Positions 51,023 to 62,460 are shown, counted from the stretch's first letter. The stretch: 64,000 bases of DNA from Pseudomonadota bacterium (GCA_016702545.1 JADJDT010000011.1:28725-92724), one strand, 5' to 3'. Notes: generated by a model not told the origin, from the sequence alone. Made by a program: numbers and translations.

Positions 51023-51494
51023 GCCAAACGGGTTGGTCGCCGAATCGGCGTCGTTGCAGTCGAGGCGTGTGCACGAGAGGGCGTCGCCTAGCGCTGCGCA
51101 ATCGGGATATGCCCCGCACTCGGGAAACCGTCGCGGTCCGCATCGTGGTCGTTCGGCAGCAGCCGCACAGTTGCCTTCTGCACGCCGCGCACCTCGAACT
51201 CGCGGATCGCCACCTGATTCGGTTCGGTGCCGGCGGCGGTGCGGCCAATGATCTGCAGCAAGAAGCGTCCGCGGCTCGGGAGCTTGACGGTGAGGCGCAG
51301 ACCGCTTGGAGCCTGAGCTGGCTCGACGGGTCGCCGTGGCAACGCCTGTTGCGTCGATCGATCACAAACGCGCCGCTCACCAGGTCGCGCGCGCGAATAT
51401 CAATCGTGTCGACGACCCGCGCCGCTGTGACCGTCAAAAGCAACGCGTGCTGATCCCTGCTGCAGCCGGTGCCAACACTCGGCGATACCAGCAA
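50990..51494 (-). pseudogene. Secreted protein with an Asp/Cys metal-binding-type motif, frameshifted
   Basis: Pieces from different minus frames give ALLLTVTAARVVDTIDIRAR, GLRLTVKLPSRGRFLLQIIG, REFEVRGVQKATVRLLPNDH and then DADRDGFPECGAYPDC, SCTRLDCNDADSATNPFG. The last part is the DxDxDG...DCNDxDxxxNP motif of putative calcium-binding secreted proteins that are abundant in Myxococcota. The start is unclear (a Cys-rich, possibly lipoprotein N-terminus near 51490). Two or more indels. Confidence 0.5.
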
Positions 51495-52205
51495 GTGGCA
51501 CCAGCAGCAGGCCGCTGGGGTTGGTCGGGGAGGGGTCGCTGCGCGAGCGGGCGGGTGCCCGCGGTGTGCCCCTTCGGCCGCCCTTGGAAGGAGGTCGCGT
51601 CGCTAGTCCCAACACAACCGACGGCGGCGGTATAACGTCAGGCGAATCGCGGCGTAGGCGCCAAGCAATTCTGTGGCGTTGCAAGCCAATGTCGCGGCTG
51701 GGCGTAAGCTGTGGGTTTGGCATCCAATGAGTCCAATGAATCAGTGGCGAATGCGTAGGAACCCCAAAGCCGATCTGCTCGGCTGGAGGGAGTATGGCGG
51801 GGCGGGGCAAGTTCGTCAGCCAGGACCGCGGCGGCCTAGGCGACCGCAGCCGGCGCTGCCGGTGCTGCCAGCGAGGAATGGTCGCGAAACCTCTCGTCCC
51901 TGTACCTCCGGCCCCCGAACGCTCGTCAGGTTGAAGGCCAGCCCTGGACCTCGGCCGTGTGCCCGGTGGCTGGGGACGTTCGGATGAATTGGCATCTGTG
52001 GATCCTTCTAGCACGGGTCGGAGGCTGCGGAATTGCCCCTGTCGCCATGCCGCTGTCGACATGCCCCCGGCGCCTAGCCCAGGCGATCGAGGGCGCGCCG
52101 ACCTCCACCGGCCCGCGGTGCGGGTCGCAGCAAGCGCAGCGCGAGCTCGTCGGCGAACCAGATACCACCTGCGGGCCGTCGGCTGGTGATCCGCTCCCGT
52201 GATCA
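51495..52205. other. 711-bp stretch with a solo IS91-like terminus, otherwise no gene seen
   Basis: Apart from the element end at 51752-51830, nothing is recognisable. The left part (51510-51750) and right part (51840-52200) have ordinary GC content and no conserved frame. Confidence 0.4.
51752..51830 (-). mobile_element. Solo terminus of the IS91-like element
   Basis: TGCGTAGGAACCCCAAAGCC (51752-51771) and about 55 following bases (GATCT-CTCGGCTGGAGGGAGTATGGCGGGG) match the element end at 21851 with few changes, in the same orientation. No transposase is attached. Confidence 0.7.
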
Positions 52206-53345
52206 CTGCGCACCAGTCCGAGGCGCTCGAGCTCCTGCAGCGACGCGGCGAAGTCGCTCTCCGCGCGCGTCGCTGCTGAAACGCGCCTGGTAGGCCGCCC
52301 GGCCCACCCCATCGACCGTACGCAGCCCCAGCAGCATCACCTCGAAGCGCGCCGTCTCGGGCTCCGGCAGCCGCACGCGGGCCCCCGCCAGGTGGGTGAC
52401 CGTCGGCTGGGCGAGCGTAGCGGCACCGTGGCCCCGCGGGCGCGCAAACCCGGCTCCGAGGTGGCGCGAGCTCGGCGGGTTGATCACGCGCACCTGCCGA
52501 CTGCCGAAGAGTTGCGGTGAGTGCGCCGCCGCGTTAAGCCCTAGGTAGGGGCGTCGCCCAGACCAGCGCGTTGTGACGCGAACGCCGCTCGACGGGGCGA
52601 AGTTCGAGACCTCGTACTGCGGGTAGCCGGCGGCCTCAGCGCCTCGCGGCCGCGCCCAGCAGCTCGCGCCGGTGACCTCCTCGGCCGGCCGCAGTCCGGC
52701 CCGCCAGAGCGCTGAGCCACGCGATAGCGTCAGCGCGAGCGAGACGTGAGCGGGTTCGAGCGCCGCGTAGCAGCGCGGTAGTCGAGGTGCTGTGCCACGG
52801 TCTTATCCATGCCACCAAGGGGCGGGAAGAAGGGCGCGCTCCCACGCCGCAGATCAGGTCGCAGCTGAGGTTAGCAATGAAACCGGCCTCGCGGACGCAC
52901 CGCAAAGGCCACCGCGCCTCGGTCACGTCGTGATCGCGACCGAGCTGCTGCCGCGCAGCAGCGCGTCGTCGAGCGCCTGACGCCCAGGCTGAGGCGATTG
53001 ATGCCCGCGCGGCGCCAAGCGCGCAGGCTCGCAGCGTCTTCTGAGCGTGCCGGGATTGGCCTCCGAGCATACACCTCACCCGCGGCGTGAGGCTGAAGCT
53101 GGCGCTGATGGCGTCGATGGCGCGCGCCAGCTGATCGACCGGCCACAGCGAGGGGCGTGCCGCCACCGAAGTAGATCGTGCGCGCGTGCCGTCACGATAG
53201 TCGTCGGCGCGCGCCCGCTTCGCTGCAGACGGTCGGTGTAGGCGGCGGCCGAAAGTTCGGCTGTTCGACCACCGCGAAGTCGCAACAGCTGCAGCGCTTG
53301 GCGGCAGAGCGGATAGTGGACGTAGACGCCGGGGGTCGAGCTGGT
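52206..53345 (-). pseudogene. HemW-like radical SAM protein (coproporphyrinogen oxidase family), many frameshifts
   Basis: Minus-strand pieces follow HemW order. GVYVHYPLC, then CSCCDFAVVEQP in another frame, give the radical-SAM CxxxCxxC site. TIYFGGGTPL is the SAM-binding GGGTP, and PVDQLARAIDAISASFSLTP and GINRLSLGV follow. The C-terminal part has YLGLNAAAHS and ETARFEVMLLGLRTVDGV. HemW is thought to be a heme chaperone, HemN the anaerobic coproporphyrinogen oxidase; the pattern fits HemW better. At least six indels. The adjacent cysteine desulfurase and ThiI genes are on the other strand. Confidence 0.68.
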
Positions 53346-53519
53346 CTGCTCCGCCGATCCCCCAACACGCTTTCTCAGAGCACCGATCGGCGCCAGATTA
53401 AGGGCCGGCGCGTGGCGTGCTGGGGCGCTTGCTGGGCGCTGTGCAAGCGCTGTGCCCGACCGGGCGTCGGGTGGGGTTCAGAGGCGCCCCCGCGCCGCGC
53501 ATGGCGGGTCGATCCGAAG

Positions 53520-54450
53520 CGATCTAACTCGACAACGCCCGCCACGACGGCGCCCGATCCGCGGGTGATCGCCGCGGTGCACGACGCGCCCGTCCAGTGC
53601 TGCAGGGCAATCCATCGTCCAGCCATCAGCTCGGCCTCGAGGCCGAAGCGCGCCGTGCGCGTGGCGCGCGCGGTGGCGCACCGCCTCGAGGTCGCGCGGA
53701 ACGCAGCGTGACCTTCACCAGCGGCGGCACCGAGGCGTCAGCGCCGCTCGCGCTCTGCTGTCGGCACGGCCCGCCAGCGGCCGCGTCCGGGCCATGCTGG
53801 TGAGCGCGATCGAGCATGCCGCCCGTGCAGCGCACGGTGCGAGCAGACCGCGCCGCTGGCCATTCCGTCGAGACGATCCCGTCGAGCACAGCGGCTGCGT
53901 CGACCCCGATCGCCTGCGAGGCTGCGCGCCGACACCTTGCTGGTGGCGCGTCGCACGTCAACAACGGACAGGCATGGTGCAGCCCACGAGGCGATCGCCG
54001 AGCGCCTGCGGCGCAGCCATCCGCAAGCGCGGCTGCTGGTCGACGCCGGGTGATCGTTGGCGTGCTGCCGACGCGGCTCGGGCGCTCGCGCGCGCACTGG
54101 CTGGCCCTCTCCGGTCACTAGCTGCACGGTCCGGGGGGGTCGGCTGTCCTGGCGGTGGCGGCCCCGGCGCCTCGCCTTGCCACCGCTCTGGGGCGGCGGC
54201 CGCAGGAGCACGGCCGGCGCCCGGCACCGAGATGTGCCGGGGATCGTCCGGGCTCGGCGTCGCCGCTGAGCTGGGCAAGGGTGACCCGAGCGCCCTGGAG
54301 CGCGCCGCCACCGACCGGCTGGTCGAGGCCGTGCTGACCGCTGCGGCCCGCGCCCACGCGGTCGGCGACCAGCGCTCGCCGCGCGCCCCACATCGCCGCG
54401 GTGGCCCTGCCCGGGCCTGCGCGCCGACACTCTGATCAACCGCCTCGCAG
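53520..54450 (+). pseudogene. NifS/IscS-type cysteine desulfurase, frameshifted, TAG at the PLP-lysine codon
   Basis: PLP enzyme that takes sulfur from cysteine for Fe-S clusters and thiolated tRNA. Pieces in different plus frames: TTAPDPRVIAAVHDA (from the N-terminal LDNNATT region), NPSSSHQLGLEAEARRA, VTFTSGGTEAS (PLP phosphate site) and MLVSAIEHAA. Then LALSGH is followed by TAG at 54119-54121 and LHGPGGVGC; the family reads SxHKxHGPxGVG, so the codon for the PLP-binding Lys is replaced. Further on come GTEM and SALERAATDRLVEAVLTAA. At least six indels. It is followed by thiI in the same direction, a known functional pairing. Confidence 0.7.
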
Positions 54451-54639
54451 AGCTCGAAAAAAATCGCCTCCGAGCCAGTCCCCTGCCGCAGCCGCCCCCC
54501 GCGGTAGAGCCACGTCCTCGCCGCCTGGCTGCCAACGGGCCATGGCGTGCTGCGCCGGCGCCGCACCGCTGGCTCGACGACGCCAGCTCGACGCGCGCGC
54601 ATTATAGCCGTGCTCGCACGCGCGCTGCGGAGGCGGAAG

Positions 54640-55881
54640 ATGACGCCGACCACCCCCCGAAGTCAACGCCGCGAGGCCGAGGCGCTGATCGTCCTGCGCC
54701 ACGGCGCGGGATCTTCCTCAAGGGCGACAATCGCCACCACTTCGAACAGCTGCTGGTGCGCAACGCGCCCGCGCTGACGGTATTCCAGGGTCATCGAGCG
54801 CGCGCAGGGGCGCTGCTTCGCGCGCGTGCCGCGGCCCAGGCGGCCCGGGCGACAAGCGCCCTGCAGCGCGTCTTCGGCATCTCCTCGCTCGCCCCGCAAT
54901 CCCCTGTCCCGCCGGCGCTCGAGCGCTGAGCGCGGTCGCCGTCCACGCCCTGCGCGGGTTGCGCGGCAGCGCGATGCGTTACCTCCTTCATGGTGGCGAC
55001 CGCGGCGCAGCGACAAGCGCTCCGCTGCCGTCGGCGGTCAGCAGCCAGATCGGTGCGGCCATCATCGACGCGCGCTTCCAGGTTGCCCGTCGACGTCCAT
55101 AACCCCCGAGGTCACGGTCGGGTGGAGATCTGGCCGCGAGCACCGCTTCGTGCTTTCGTCGAGCGCCTGCCGGGCGGCGGTGGCCTGCCGGTCGGAAGCA
55201 CCGGGGAGGTCCTCTTGCTGCTCTCTCGGGCGGCACCGACTCACCCGTCGCCGGTCACCTGATGCAGAAGCGGGGCTGCGCGGTCCAGGCTGGATTCACT
55301 TCCACTCCCCACCGCACACCGGACCGCGCGCCGAGGACAAGTGCAGCGCCTGGCGGCACGCCTGGCGCTCAGCCAACAACAGCCCGTCGCGCTGCGTGGC
55401 GGAGCGCTTCACCGCGATCCACGAGGGGATCCCGCCGGCGCGCCCGCCGAGCTACTGGTCGTGCTCTACCGGCGCGCGCGATGATGCGCGTCGCGTCGGT
55501 GGCAGCGCGAAGCTGCGGCTTGCTGCGCGCTTCGGTCACCGGCGACAACCTCGGCCAGGTCGCGAGGCAGACGCTGGAGAACCTCGCTCGCGCCAAGGAC
55601 GCCGCCGAGCTCCCGATGCCGCGACCGCTGTTGACCTACGACAAGCACGAGACGGTGGCCTGGCCGAGCGGCTGGTAGCTTCGGATCTCGATCGAGCCCC
55701 ACCTCGACTGCTGCTCGCTCTTCACAAGTGCCGCGCCACCCGGCCACCCGCGTCAGTCTGAAGCGGGCCGCCACCCGCTGAGGCCGCGCTGGCGCCCCGG
55801 CGCACGCTTCCCTGCTCGGAGCAAGCGGCGCGCGAGGCCCAGATCTATCGCGCGCTGCCAGCGGGCTCCTGGGCGCCCTAG
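54640..55881 (+). pseudogene. thiI: ThiI tRNA 4-thiouridine synthetase, frameshifted
   Basis: Uses sulfur from a cysteine desulfurase to make 4-thiouridine at tRNA position 8. ATG 54640 follows GGAGG and gives REAEALIVLRHG; another frame continues IFLKGDNRHHFEQLLVRNAP, ALQRVFGISSLAPQ, then VAVHALRGLRGSAMRYLLHG of the THUMP domain. The PP-loop LSGGTDSPVAGHLMQKRG and HFHSPPHTGPRAEDK are clear near 55220-55345. VTGDNLGQVA-QTLENLARA and PRPLLTYDKHET follow. The end near 55881 shares a CTAG with the converging gene. At least six indels. The preceding cysteine desulfurase is the expected sulfur donor. Confidence 0.75.
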
Positions 55882-56599
55882 AAGCGCAGCGCTGCGCCCA
55901 CCCGCACCGTCGGCCCACCGAGGTCGAGGGCCCCGAGCCCGACACTGGCCCGTGGCGCCTGCAGGCTGTCGGCATCGCGGGGGAGCGCCACCCGGAAGTG
56001 CAGCGCGCTGCTCCAGACGTAGCCCCCCTCGAGCACCAGCCCGATCCTCGGCACCCCGGCCCTCGCCGCGCCGCCGGCGCGGGGCAGGCGCCAGAGGGCC
56101 TGCACGCCCGCCAGCGCGTGACTGGTCACGCCGAGGTCCTGGTCGGTCACGGTCGGCTCGACCTGGGCGGACCCAAGCGCCCCTGCAGTGCGAGCCGGCC
56201 CCACGCCGGCCCGACACCCGCGCGCCCCTGGAGGGCGAGCCAGGGAGAGGGCCAGGCGCAGCGGTGCCCCGCCGTCAGCGGAGCAGCGCCAACTCGGTGT
56301 GCAGCGCACCGCCGAAGATCTGGCTGTTCAAACCACCGCCCGCCGCGCTCAGCTCCGCCCAGAGTTCGAGACCCCCGAGTCGCAGTAGCCGTCGGTCGTA
56401 GCTCAACTCCACCTGGCCCAGAGCCCCGCCGCCGAGCGAGGCCAGCTCGTCGTCGCGCCGAAGGTCGAGGGCGCCGCGCAGGCTGGAGCTCGTTAGCCGG
56501 TCCCGCATCGGCCTGCGCCAACCGCAGCGCTGGGCCAGGCCCCAACACCAGCAGCAGCGCCGCTACGGCCAGCGTCCGGGCTGCGCCCGCCCATCGCAT
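55878..56599 (-). pseudogene. Outer-membrane beta-barrel-like protein, frameshifted
   Basis: From ATG 56599, MRWAGAARTLAVAALLLVLG is a signal peptide. Alternating short amphipathic strands follow in a second frame (LGQVELSYDRRLLRLGGLEL, WAELSAAGGGLNSQIFGGAL) and a third (PRIGLVLEGGYVWSSALHFR). The C-terminus TVRVGAALRF ends in Phe, the usual outer-membrane insertion signal. No family is recognised. Its stop codon shares CTAG (55878-55881) with the end of thiI on the other strand. Confidence 0.5.
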
Positions 56600-56654
56600 A
56601 CCTGCAGTTGCTCCGCATGTGCCCTTCTCCGTGCTTGGCAGGGTGAGTGCTCAA

Positions 56655-58305
56655 TCACCGCAGCGCGCGGTCGAGCAGGCCGTCGAGCAGGAAGCCCCAC
56701 CAGACCCGCCCGGCGCCGGCTGCCACCGGCGGGCGGCAGCACGGTGACGAGGCCCTGATCGCTGGCGTGATTGAGCACCAGCTGATCGCCGACGACGAGC
56801 AGCGCGTCGGTCGGGAACTCGAGCGGCACATCCTGCCCTGCAGGCTGTCAGGGTCGAGGATGCCGAGGCGCGGCCGCGCCGCATGGCGGCCAAGAGATGC
56901 GTCTGGCCCAAGAACGCGATCTGGCCGACCGCATCGCCGAGCTTGATCGGCGTATCGGTGAAGGGTTCGCGCTCCAGGTCGAATTCGACAGCGCCGTGCG
57001 TTGCTCGTCGTGCAGCAGCACGGCCTGGCGCCCCGAGGGCGCGAGCACGACCTCACGCAGCGGGTGGCCGAGTGAACGCGTGGCCACCGCTCCGCGGCGG
57101 CCCGCCAGCAGACCCTCGAGGTCGATGACCTGCAGCCGGTCGCGGCTCTGCCCGCGCGCGAAGGCAAGCACCTGGCGCGGGTCCTCGGCGGGCACACCCA
57201 GCAGGGTATCGACGGGCGCGCCGAGCGGCCACGAGGTGAGCGCTCCAGTCGAAAGCTCGAGCAACACCAACTCGGCGGTGCTGGTGGCCACGAGCAACTT
57301 CGGGGCGTGCTGCCGGGCACGAGCAGCATGTCGCGCACCACCGCACCGGCGCTCGGCTGGTTGATCGTCACGCTGAAGTCGTTGTCGCCCTCGGCTGCCG
57401 GCGCGCGCGCGATCAAGCTCAGCACGAAGACATCGCTGACCCCCGCCGCGCGCACCACGAGCTGTCCCTGCTCGGGGGCGAAGAGCACCTGCTCCGGCAG
57501 CGCTTCGCCGCTCGACGACGCAGCGTCGCCCGCCGCGGCGGGAGCAGCCAGGCGCACGCTGATCTCGCGCCGCTCGGGGCTCGGGGTAAGCCCGTCGAAA
57601 GCGTGATCAGGTCGGGCGCCAGCGATCCCAGCACCAGTGGGCTCTCGCGGCCCGCCACGACCAGCGGCGGCGAGATCAGCGCCGCCAGCGGGGCGGCGCC
57701 GAAGGAGCGCAGCGCGCGCGGGTTCGGCCGTGCGCGGCTCAGGTCGGCGCTGAGGTCCACCACGGCCACCTCGTTCAGGTTGTGAAAGAGCGCGGGCGTG
57801 CCGCTGCCGCCATCCTTGCCGCCCTGGAGGCCGTTCCAGCCGAAGTGCGGCAAGGCCCAGCGACCGTCGCCCGAACGGACCACGCGGTCGAAGGCGGCCT
57901 GCAGCTCGATGCGGCTCACCCGGGGCGCCACGGCGCCCCTGCGCCCGGATCATGCAGCGCGGGGGCCTCCGCGCGCTGATCGGCTCGCGCTCACGCCGCT
58001 GACCGGCCGTGAGCACGAGCAGGACTCGCCCTCGCGCTCACCGGCGGGGAGCACATAGTCAGGTGCCCGGCCCCACCGCGCCGGCACGCGCGGCGGATCG
58101 CTGCCAGGGTCGAGCGCGAAGACAGCGCCTTGGCTGCCTTCGAGCCAGAGCGCCTGCTGATCGACCCGGAAGGGCCCACGCACCGCCAGGGCTCCTCCCA
58201 GGCGCGGGCGCGGCCGCCATCGCAGGCCGGTCCGGCGAGCAGCGCCGCGAAAAGCAAGGGCAGCGCCTCGTGCGCTAGCGACGGTTTTGTGAACGTTGCA
58301 GGCAT
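56655..58305 (-). pseudogene. Beta-propeller lipoprotein 1, frameshifted
   Basis: ATG 58305 opens MPATFTKPSLAHEALPLLFA followed by ALLAGPACDGG, a lipoprotein signal with lipobox LAGPAC. The body is made of repeats typical of YVTN/YncE-like beta propellers: NEVAVVDLSADLSRARPNPR, VVAGRESPLVLGSLAPDLI, QVLFAPEQGQLVVRAAGV, MLVATSTAELVLLELSTGAL and VVLAPSGRQAVLLHD. About seven frame changes. It lies 7 bp downstream of a similar gene at 58313-60003, so the two probably form an operon of paralogous surface proteins. Confidence 0.6.
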
Positions 58306-58312
58306 GCTGACC

Positions 58313-60003
58313 TCACTCGATGATCTGGTGGTTGAGGGCGAAACCGGTCAGCGTGCGTTGGCCCTCGTCGCGGCGGTCGATGAAGGTCATGCGCCCGAGC
58401 GGATGCCGCTGGACCACGTAGATCAGGGATCCCGCGGGCACGACGCCCAGCGCGACCGGCGTCGAGGCCAGCTCGACCGACCGCACCAGCAGCGTGCGCA
58501 GGTCGATCAACTCGGCCCGGCGCACGCCCCGCAGCGGATCGCTCAGCAGCAGGTAGGCCGCGTCGCCGTCCGGAGTGAAGGCGACCGGCCCCGGCTGGGC
58601 TGGCGTGGTGTGCAGCGCCACGAACTCGCTGCGTAGATCGACCACGCTGTAGCCGTCCTGCTGATCGATCAAGCGCGCCAAGGGATCGGCGACCGACGCA
58701 TCGGGGCTCGCCACGCGATTGCAGCACCAGCGCGCTGCGCCATCGGGGGCGACGATCACCCCACTGACGCCCTTCGAGCCGGATCGGGCGCACCGTGCCC
58801 CGCCTTCAGGTCGACGCGCACCAGCACCTCCTGCCGCAACGCATTGGAGAAGGCGAAGGCGGCCTGGCCGTCGGGTCGAGCACGGTCTGACCGACCAGAT
58901 AGGGGCGGTCGAGATCGTGCGAAGCGCGCTCGACGCTCAGGTCGGCGGCGAGATCGACCACCAGCACGGCCTTGGTCTCGCGCAGCACCAACACGGCGTA
59001 ACGTCCGTCGCTGGTCAGATCGACGTCGGTCGGCTCGGCTGCCAGCGGCAGGTCGTGAAGGCGCCGCTCGCCAGCTCGACGACCCGCAGCAGGAACGACC
59101 GGGCAGACGCACGACCGCGCGCGCACCATCGGGCGTGATCTGCACCTCGTTCGGGGCCGGCTCGCCGACGGGGTCGGCGGGCGCGATGCCGGGGACGAAG
59201 GTCAGGGCCGTCAGCTCCGCCACGCGCAACGTGGCCACGCTGCGCTCGGCGATCACGAACGCGCGTGCGCCATCCGGCGTGAAGCGCACGTCGCGTGGTC
59301 GAAAGCCGACGATCAGCCTGAGCGCGCGCTCCTGGCCGCGCTCGAGCGAGCAGGTCAGCTCGTTGAGCGAGGCGTCGAGCGCCACGGGGCGGCTGTCTGG
59401 CGCTGCGGATCAAAGAGCGCCACGGCGCTGCGCCCGTCGGGCGCGATGAAGGGCATTGGCGGGCGCGCACGGTCGGCAGCTCGAGCTGTTCGTCGCTGCC
59501 ATCCTCCTGCGCCCGCAGGATCGTGGCTGCAGCCGCGCTGCCGCTCAGCACCACGGCCGTCTGGCGGGAACTTGCGAAGCGCGGTCGGTGGGCCTGGCAG
59601 GGTCCGGAGCTGCACCGCCGCGAGCGTCGAGGGGCCTCGATGCGGGCCGCAAGCGCGTCGTCGGGCCAAGCGACATAGACTTGGCGCCTGCCGACCGCGG
59701 GCGGCTCACGGATCAGCTCGACCTCCGGCGCGGACGGGATCCCCCGATCCCCCCGCGTCGGCCGTCGGCCCCGCCCCCGCGGAGTCGTCGAGCGTTCGCA
59801 GCGCCGGAGGGCATTGCAGGTCCAGCCGCGCGCGCAAATCGTTGGCCGCGCGGCAGGCCACGCCGCCGGCGTCGGCGGTGACACCGCCCCTCGCCTCCAC
59901 GCCTCGTCCCCGCCTTGCCGCAGCCCCCAGACCGACCGCCGTCACGGAGCCCCGGGGCCACGCCCAGCCAGCGGGTCGGCCGGTGCTCCATCGCGATGCG
60001 CAT
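58313..60003 (-). pseudogene. Beta-propeller lipoprotein 2, frameshifted
   Basis: GGGAGGTGA six nt upstream supports ATG 60003 (MRIAMEHRPTRWLG). The propeller repeats are better preserved than in its neighbour: DVRFTPDGARAFVIAERSVA, VQITPDGARAVVRLPG, VAFTPDGDAAYLLLSDPLRG and LIDLRTLLVRSVELASTPVA, then GRMTFIDRRDEGQRTLTGFA. The xxFTPDGxxAxV pattern is that of YncE/YVTN repeats. The N-terminal 100 residues are Ala/Gly/Asp-rich. About six indels. No enzymatic role is implied; such proteins are generally ligand- or surface-binding. Confidence 0.62.
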
Positions 60004-60007
60004 GCGC

Positions 60008-61942
60008 TCACCTCCCTGGCTCTTGCAGCAGCGACGATCCCGGCCACGCAATGCTCCCGGTCTCGTCGTCTGCGGTCGAGCGCGGCTCGACAGCGCCGGA
60101 CCACCGCCGCGCGTAGCGCGCGACCGGGCTGCCCTGGTCGGAGAGCAAGCGCGCTATCGCAGGAGTGTCGGGCCACGGCGGCCGCCGGACGCGCGTCCGC
60201 CCAGCACGCGCGACCGCGCCAACCGTGACATCGATATCAGACGATGCGGCGAGGCCCACTCCAGCCTCCCAACTGCCTCGTGCGTCTTCACGCGCCGCGA
60301 AGATGAAGGGCATGCTGAGCGTCGTGCCGTCGCCGCCGATCGGCCGAACACGAGCTGCCGCAGGGTGCTGCGCAGGCAGTCCGCGAGCACCTCGTTGGCG
60401 ACGCCCTTGGGCGTCACCGCGCGCACGCGGCCGGACGGGCCCAGGTCGACGGTCGCATCGACGCGCAGCTCGCCGAGCGAGTAGTCGCGTTTTCGCGGCG
60501 CGCTGTAGCAGCTCTGGATCCGGCCAGGAACTGCGACAACACCGCTGGACCTCGCGGTCGGTCCAGGTTCGCGCCGGACCGCGGGTGGCGCCCGTTTCGC
60601 GCGCCGTGCGCGCACCGCGCCGTTGTCCTTTTTCACCCGTGAAGCGATCGCTGCCGCTGCCCGGCGTCAGCCCGTCGTCGAGCTCCCGCCCGGAGGGCTT
60701 CCGCGTCGTAGGGTCGGCGCCACCACCGCCTCCAGGCGCCGGCTGACCGGCCCTGGCGCTCACGCGAGCGGCCGACCCATCCCGCGGTGAACTCGAGGCC
60801 CCGCCACCGCCGGACCGGGGTCGCGGTCGCCTCCGCGCCGGGCAAGCCAGTCGATCCCGCCCCGATCCCGACCACGCCTCCGGCGGCTTCGGGGCCTGTT
60901 GGTCGAAGAAGAGCAGGCGGCATTCAGGGCCGATCCCCGCACAGCAGGATCAGAAACGACAGCACCACGCCGAGCTCGGGCCATAACGGACCCGCGGCGG
61001 CGCCGGCGCCACCAACGGCACGGGCGCCCAGCGCGGGCGCCGGCGCTCCGACCATCGCCTGTTGCCCAGCATGGTAGGGGCGCCACCGGCCCGGCCCGGC
61101 GCCCGCGGGCGCGGTGGCGGGACCGGCCGCCGCGCCAGCGCCATCGAGCGAAACAGCTCCGGATGCGCGGGACCCCTGACGTCGCCGGCCCCTGGCGCCG
61201 TACGCTCGACCGCGGGCGACGGCTCGATCGGCGCGTAGGACGGCGTCGGAAACGGCCCAGACCCGCGGCGCGCCGCTGGCACCCCGGGCACCGGCCACTG
61301 CGCGCGGGTCGCGAAACACCGGGAACCCGGCGGCGGCCGCGGCACGATCGGGGCACTGCGATCAACCGGACCCGCGCACCGCGTGGCGGGGGCGGCGGCA
61401 TATCGAAGGGCCGCAGCTCCGGGTACACTGTGGGCGTCGATCAATCCTCGAAGCCGTCGCGCCGGACAAAACCGCTCGTCCCCGGATTCGCTGGGCCTCC
61501 GCGTGCGACTCCGGCGGCAGAGCTCGTCGAACGACATCGGGCCGAACTGGTGGCCATCGATCGCCAGATACCACTCGTCCTCGACCGGCGCCTCGGGGCC
61601 GTGGCTCGCCCGGCAGCGAGATGCGGGTCTTGTCCCTCTTCCGGCTCGTGCTCGCGTCTCGGTGAGCGCGGGCGCGGGCACAGGATTCTGCCGGGGGCCG
61701 CCGGCAGGGCGAAGGACCGCGGAACGGGCGGCGGTGGCGACTTGCTGAAGACCTGCTGAAGGCCTCGTCGAGACCCGGCCGCCCTCCGTCGAGACGGCGG
61801 TCAGCGCGCCGTGCCGCGCGCCGGATCGCGGACGACGATGATGTTGCGCACCGGTTCTTGCAGCGGATCTTGAGCACCTTGCGCCGGACCTTCTCGTCGG
61901 CGATCGAGCACTTCGTGCTGCACTGGTCGCAGATAACTTCAT
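60008..61942 (-). pseudogene. GltJ/AgmX-like protein: zinc ribbon, GYF domain, Pro-rich linker, AgmX C-terminus; frameshifted
   Basis: From ATG 61942, correcting one base gives an MJ0042-type zinc ribbon, VICDQCSTKCSIADEKVRRK then KIRCKN. Further on comes a GYF_2 domain (WYLAIDGHQFGPMSFDELCR). A long Pro/Ala-rich region follows with a hydrophobic stretch near 60960 (ELGVVLSFLILLCG). The C-terminal periplasmic domain reads IQSCYSAPRKRDYSLGELRV, DATVDLGPSGRVRAVTPKGV and CLRSTLRQLVF, the AgmX/PglI TonB-like pattern. The order is that of Myxococcus GltJ (AgmX), a trans-envelope part of the gliding motility and focal-adhesion machinery. At least six indels. Its stop is 4 bp before the propeller gene start. 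Confidence 0.65.
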
Positions 61943-61974
61943 CTTGTCTTCTTTGTTGCAAGAAGCCCGAACGG

Positions 61975-62460
61975 TCGTCGCGCGGTAAACACCCTGGCGT
62001 CACCCTGAGAGTGGCCGCGACGCTCGCCGCGGCCACGCCACGCGTCGGCCGCTGGAGTGGCGCACACGCCCCCACCGGTACTGCAGCGCCCGACGGCCTG
62101 ACAACCGTCAGCGCGGGCGCTTTGCTGACCGAGCTCACAACAGGCTCAGCAGGTGCTTGCGCAGCCGTTGCGACCAGAGCCTCGTCCGGCGGTGGGCCAG
62201 GCGCGCTGCCACAGATCGGTCGCGCGGTGACGCAGCCCGCGTTCCTCGCTGGCGCCGCCAGCGTGCGCATCGCCGCGGAAACAGGCCGGATCGACCCCGC
62301 AGCGCCTCCTCGAACGCCGCGAGCGCCGGAAAGAGCGCCCCCACGCCGCAGCAGCAGGGGAACCGAGCTCCACGCAGCTGGACGGCGCAGGATCGTCCTG
62401 AATCCCGGCGCGACAGGCCTCGATTCCGCCCTCCAGATCGCCGCATTGGGCACGTTCAGC
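61975..62460 (-). pseudogene. Possible TPR-like or Ala-rich protein remnant
   Basis: Minus-strand fragments such as ARFPCCCGVGALFPALAAFE followed by EALRGRSGLF and AMRTLAAPARNAGC suggest TPR-like helices (xALAAFEEALR), but no frame is continuous for more than one or two repeats. The assignment is weak. It lies directly upstream of the GltJ/AgmX-like gene. Confidence 0.3.
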
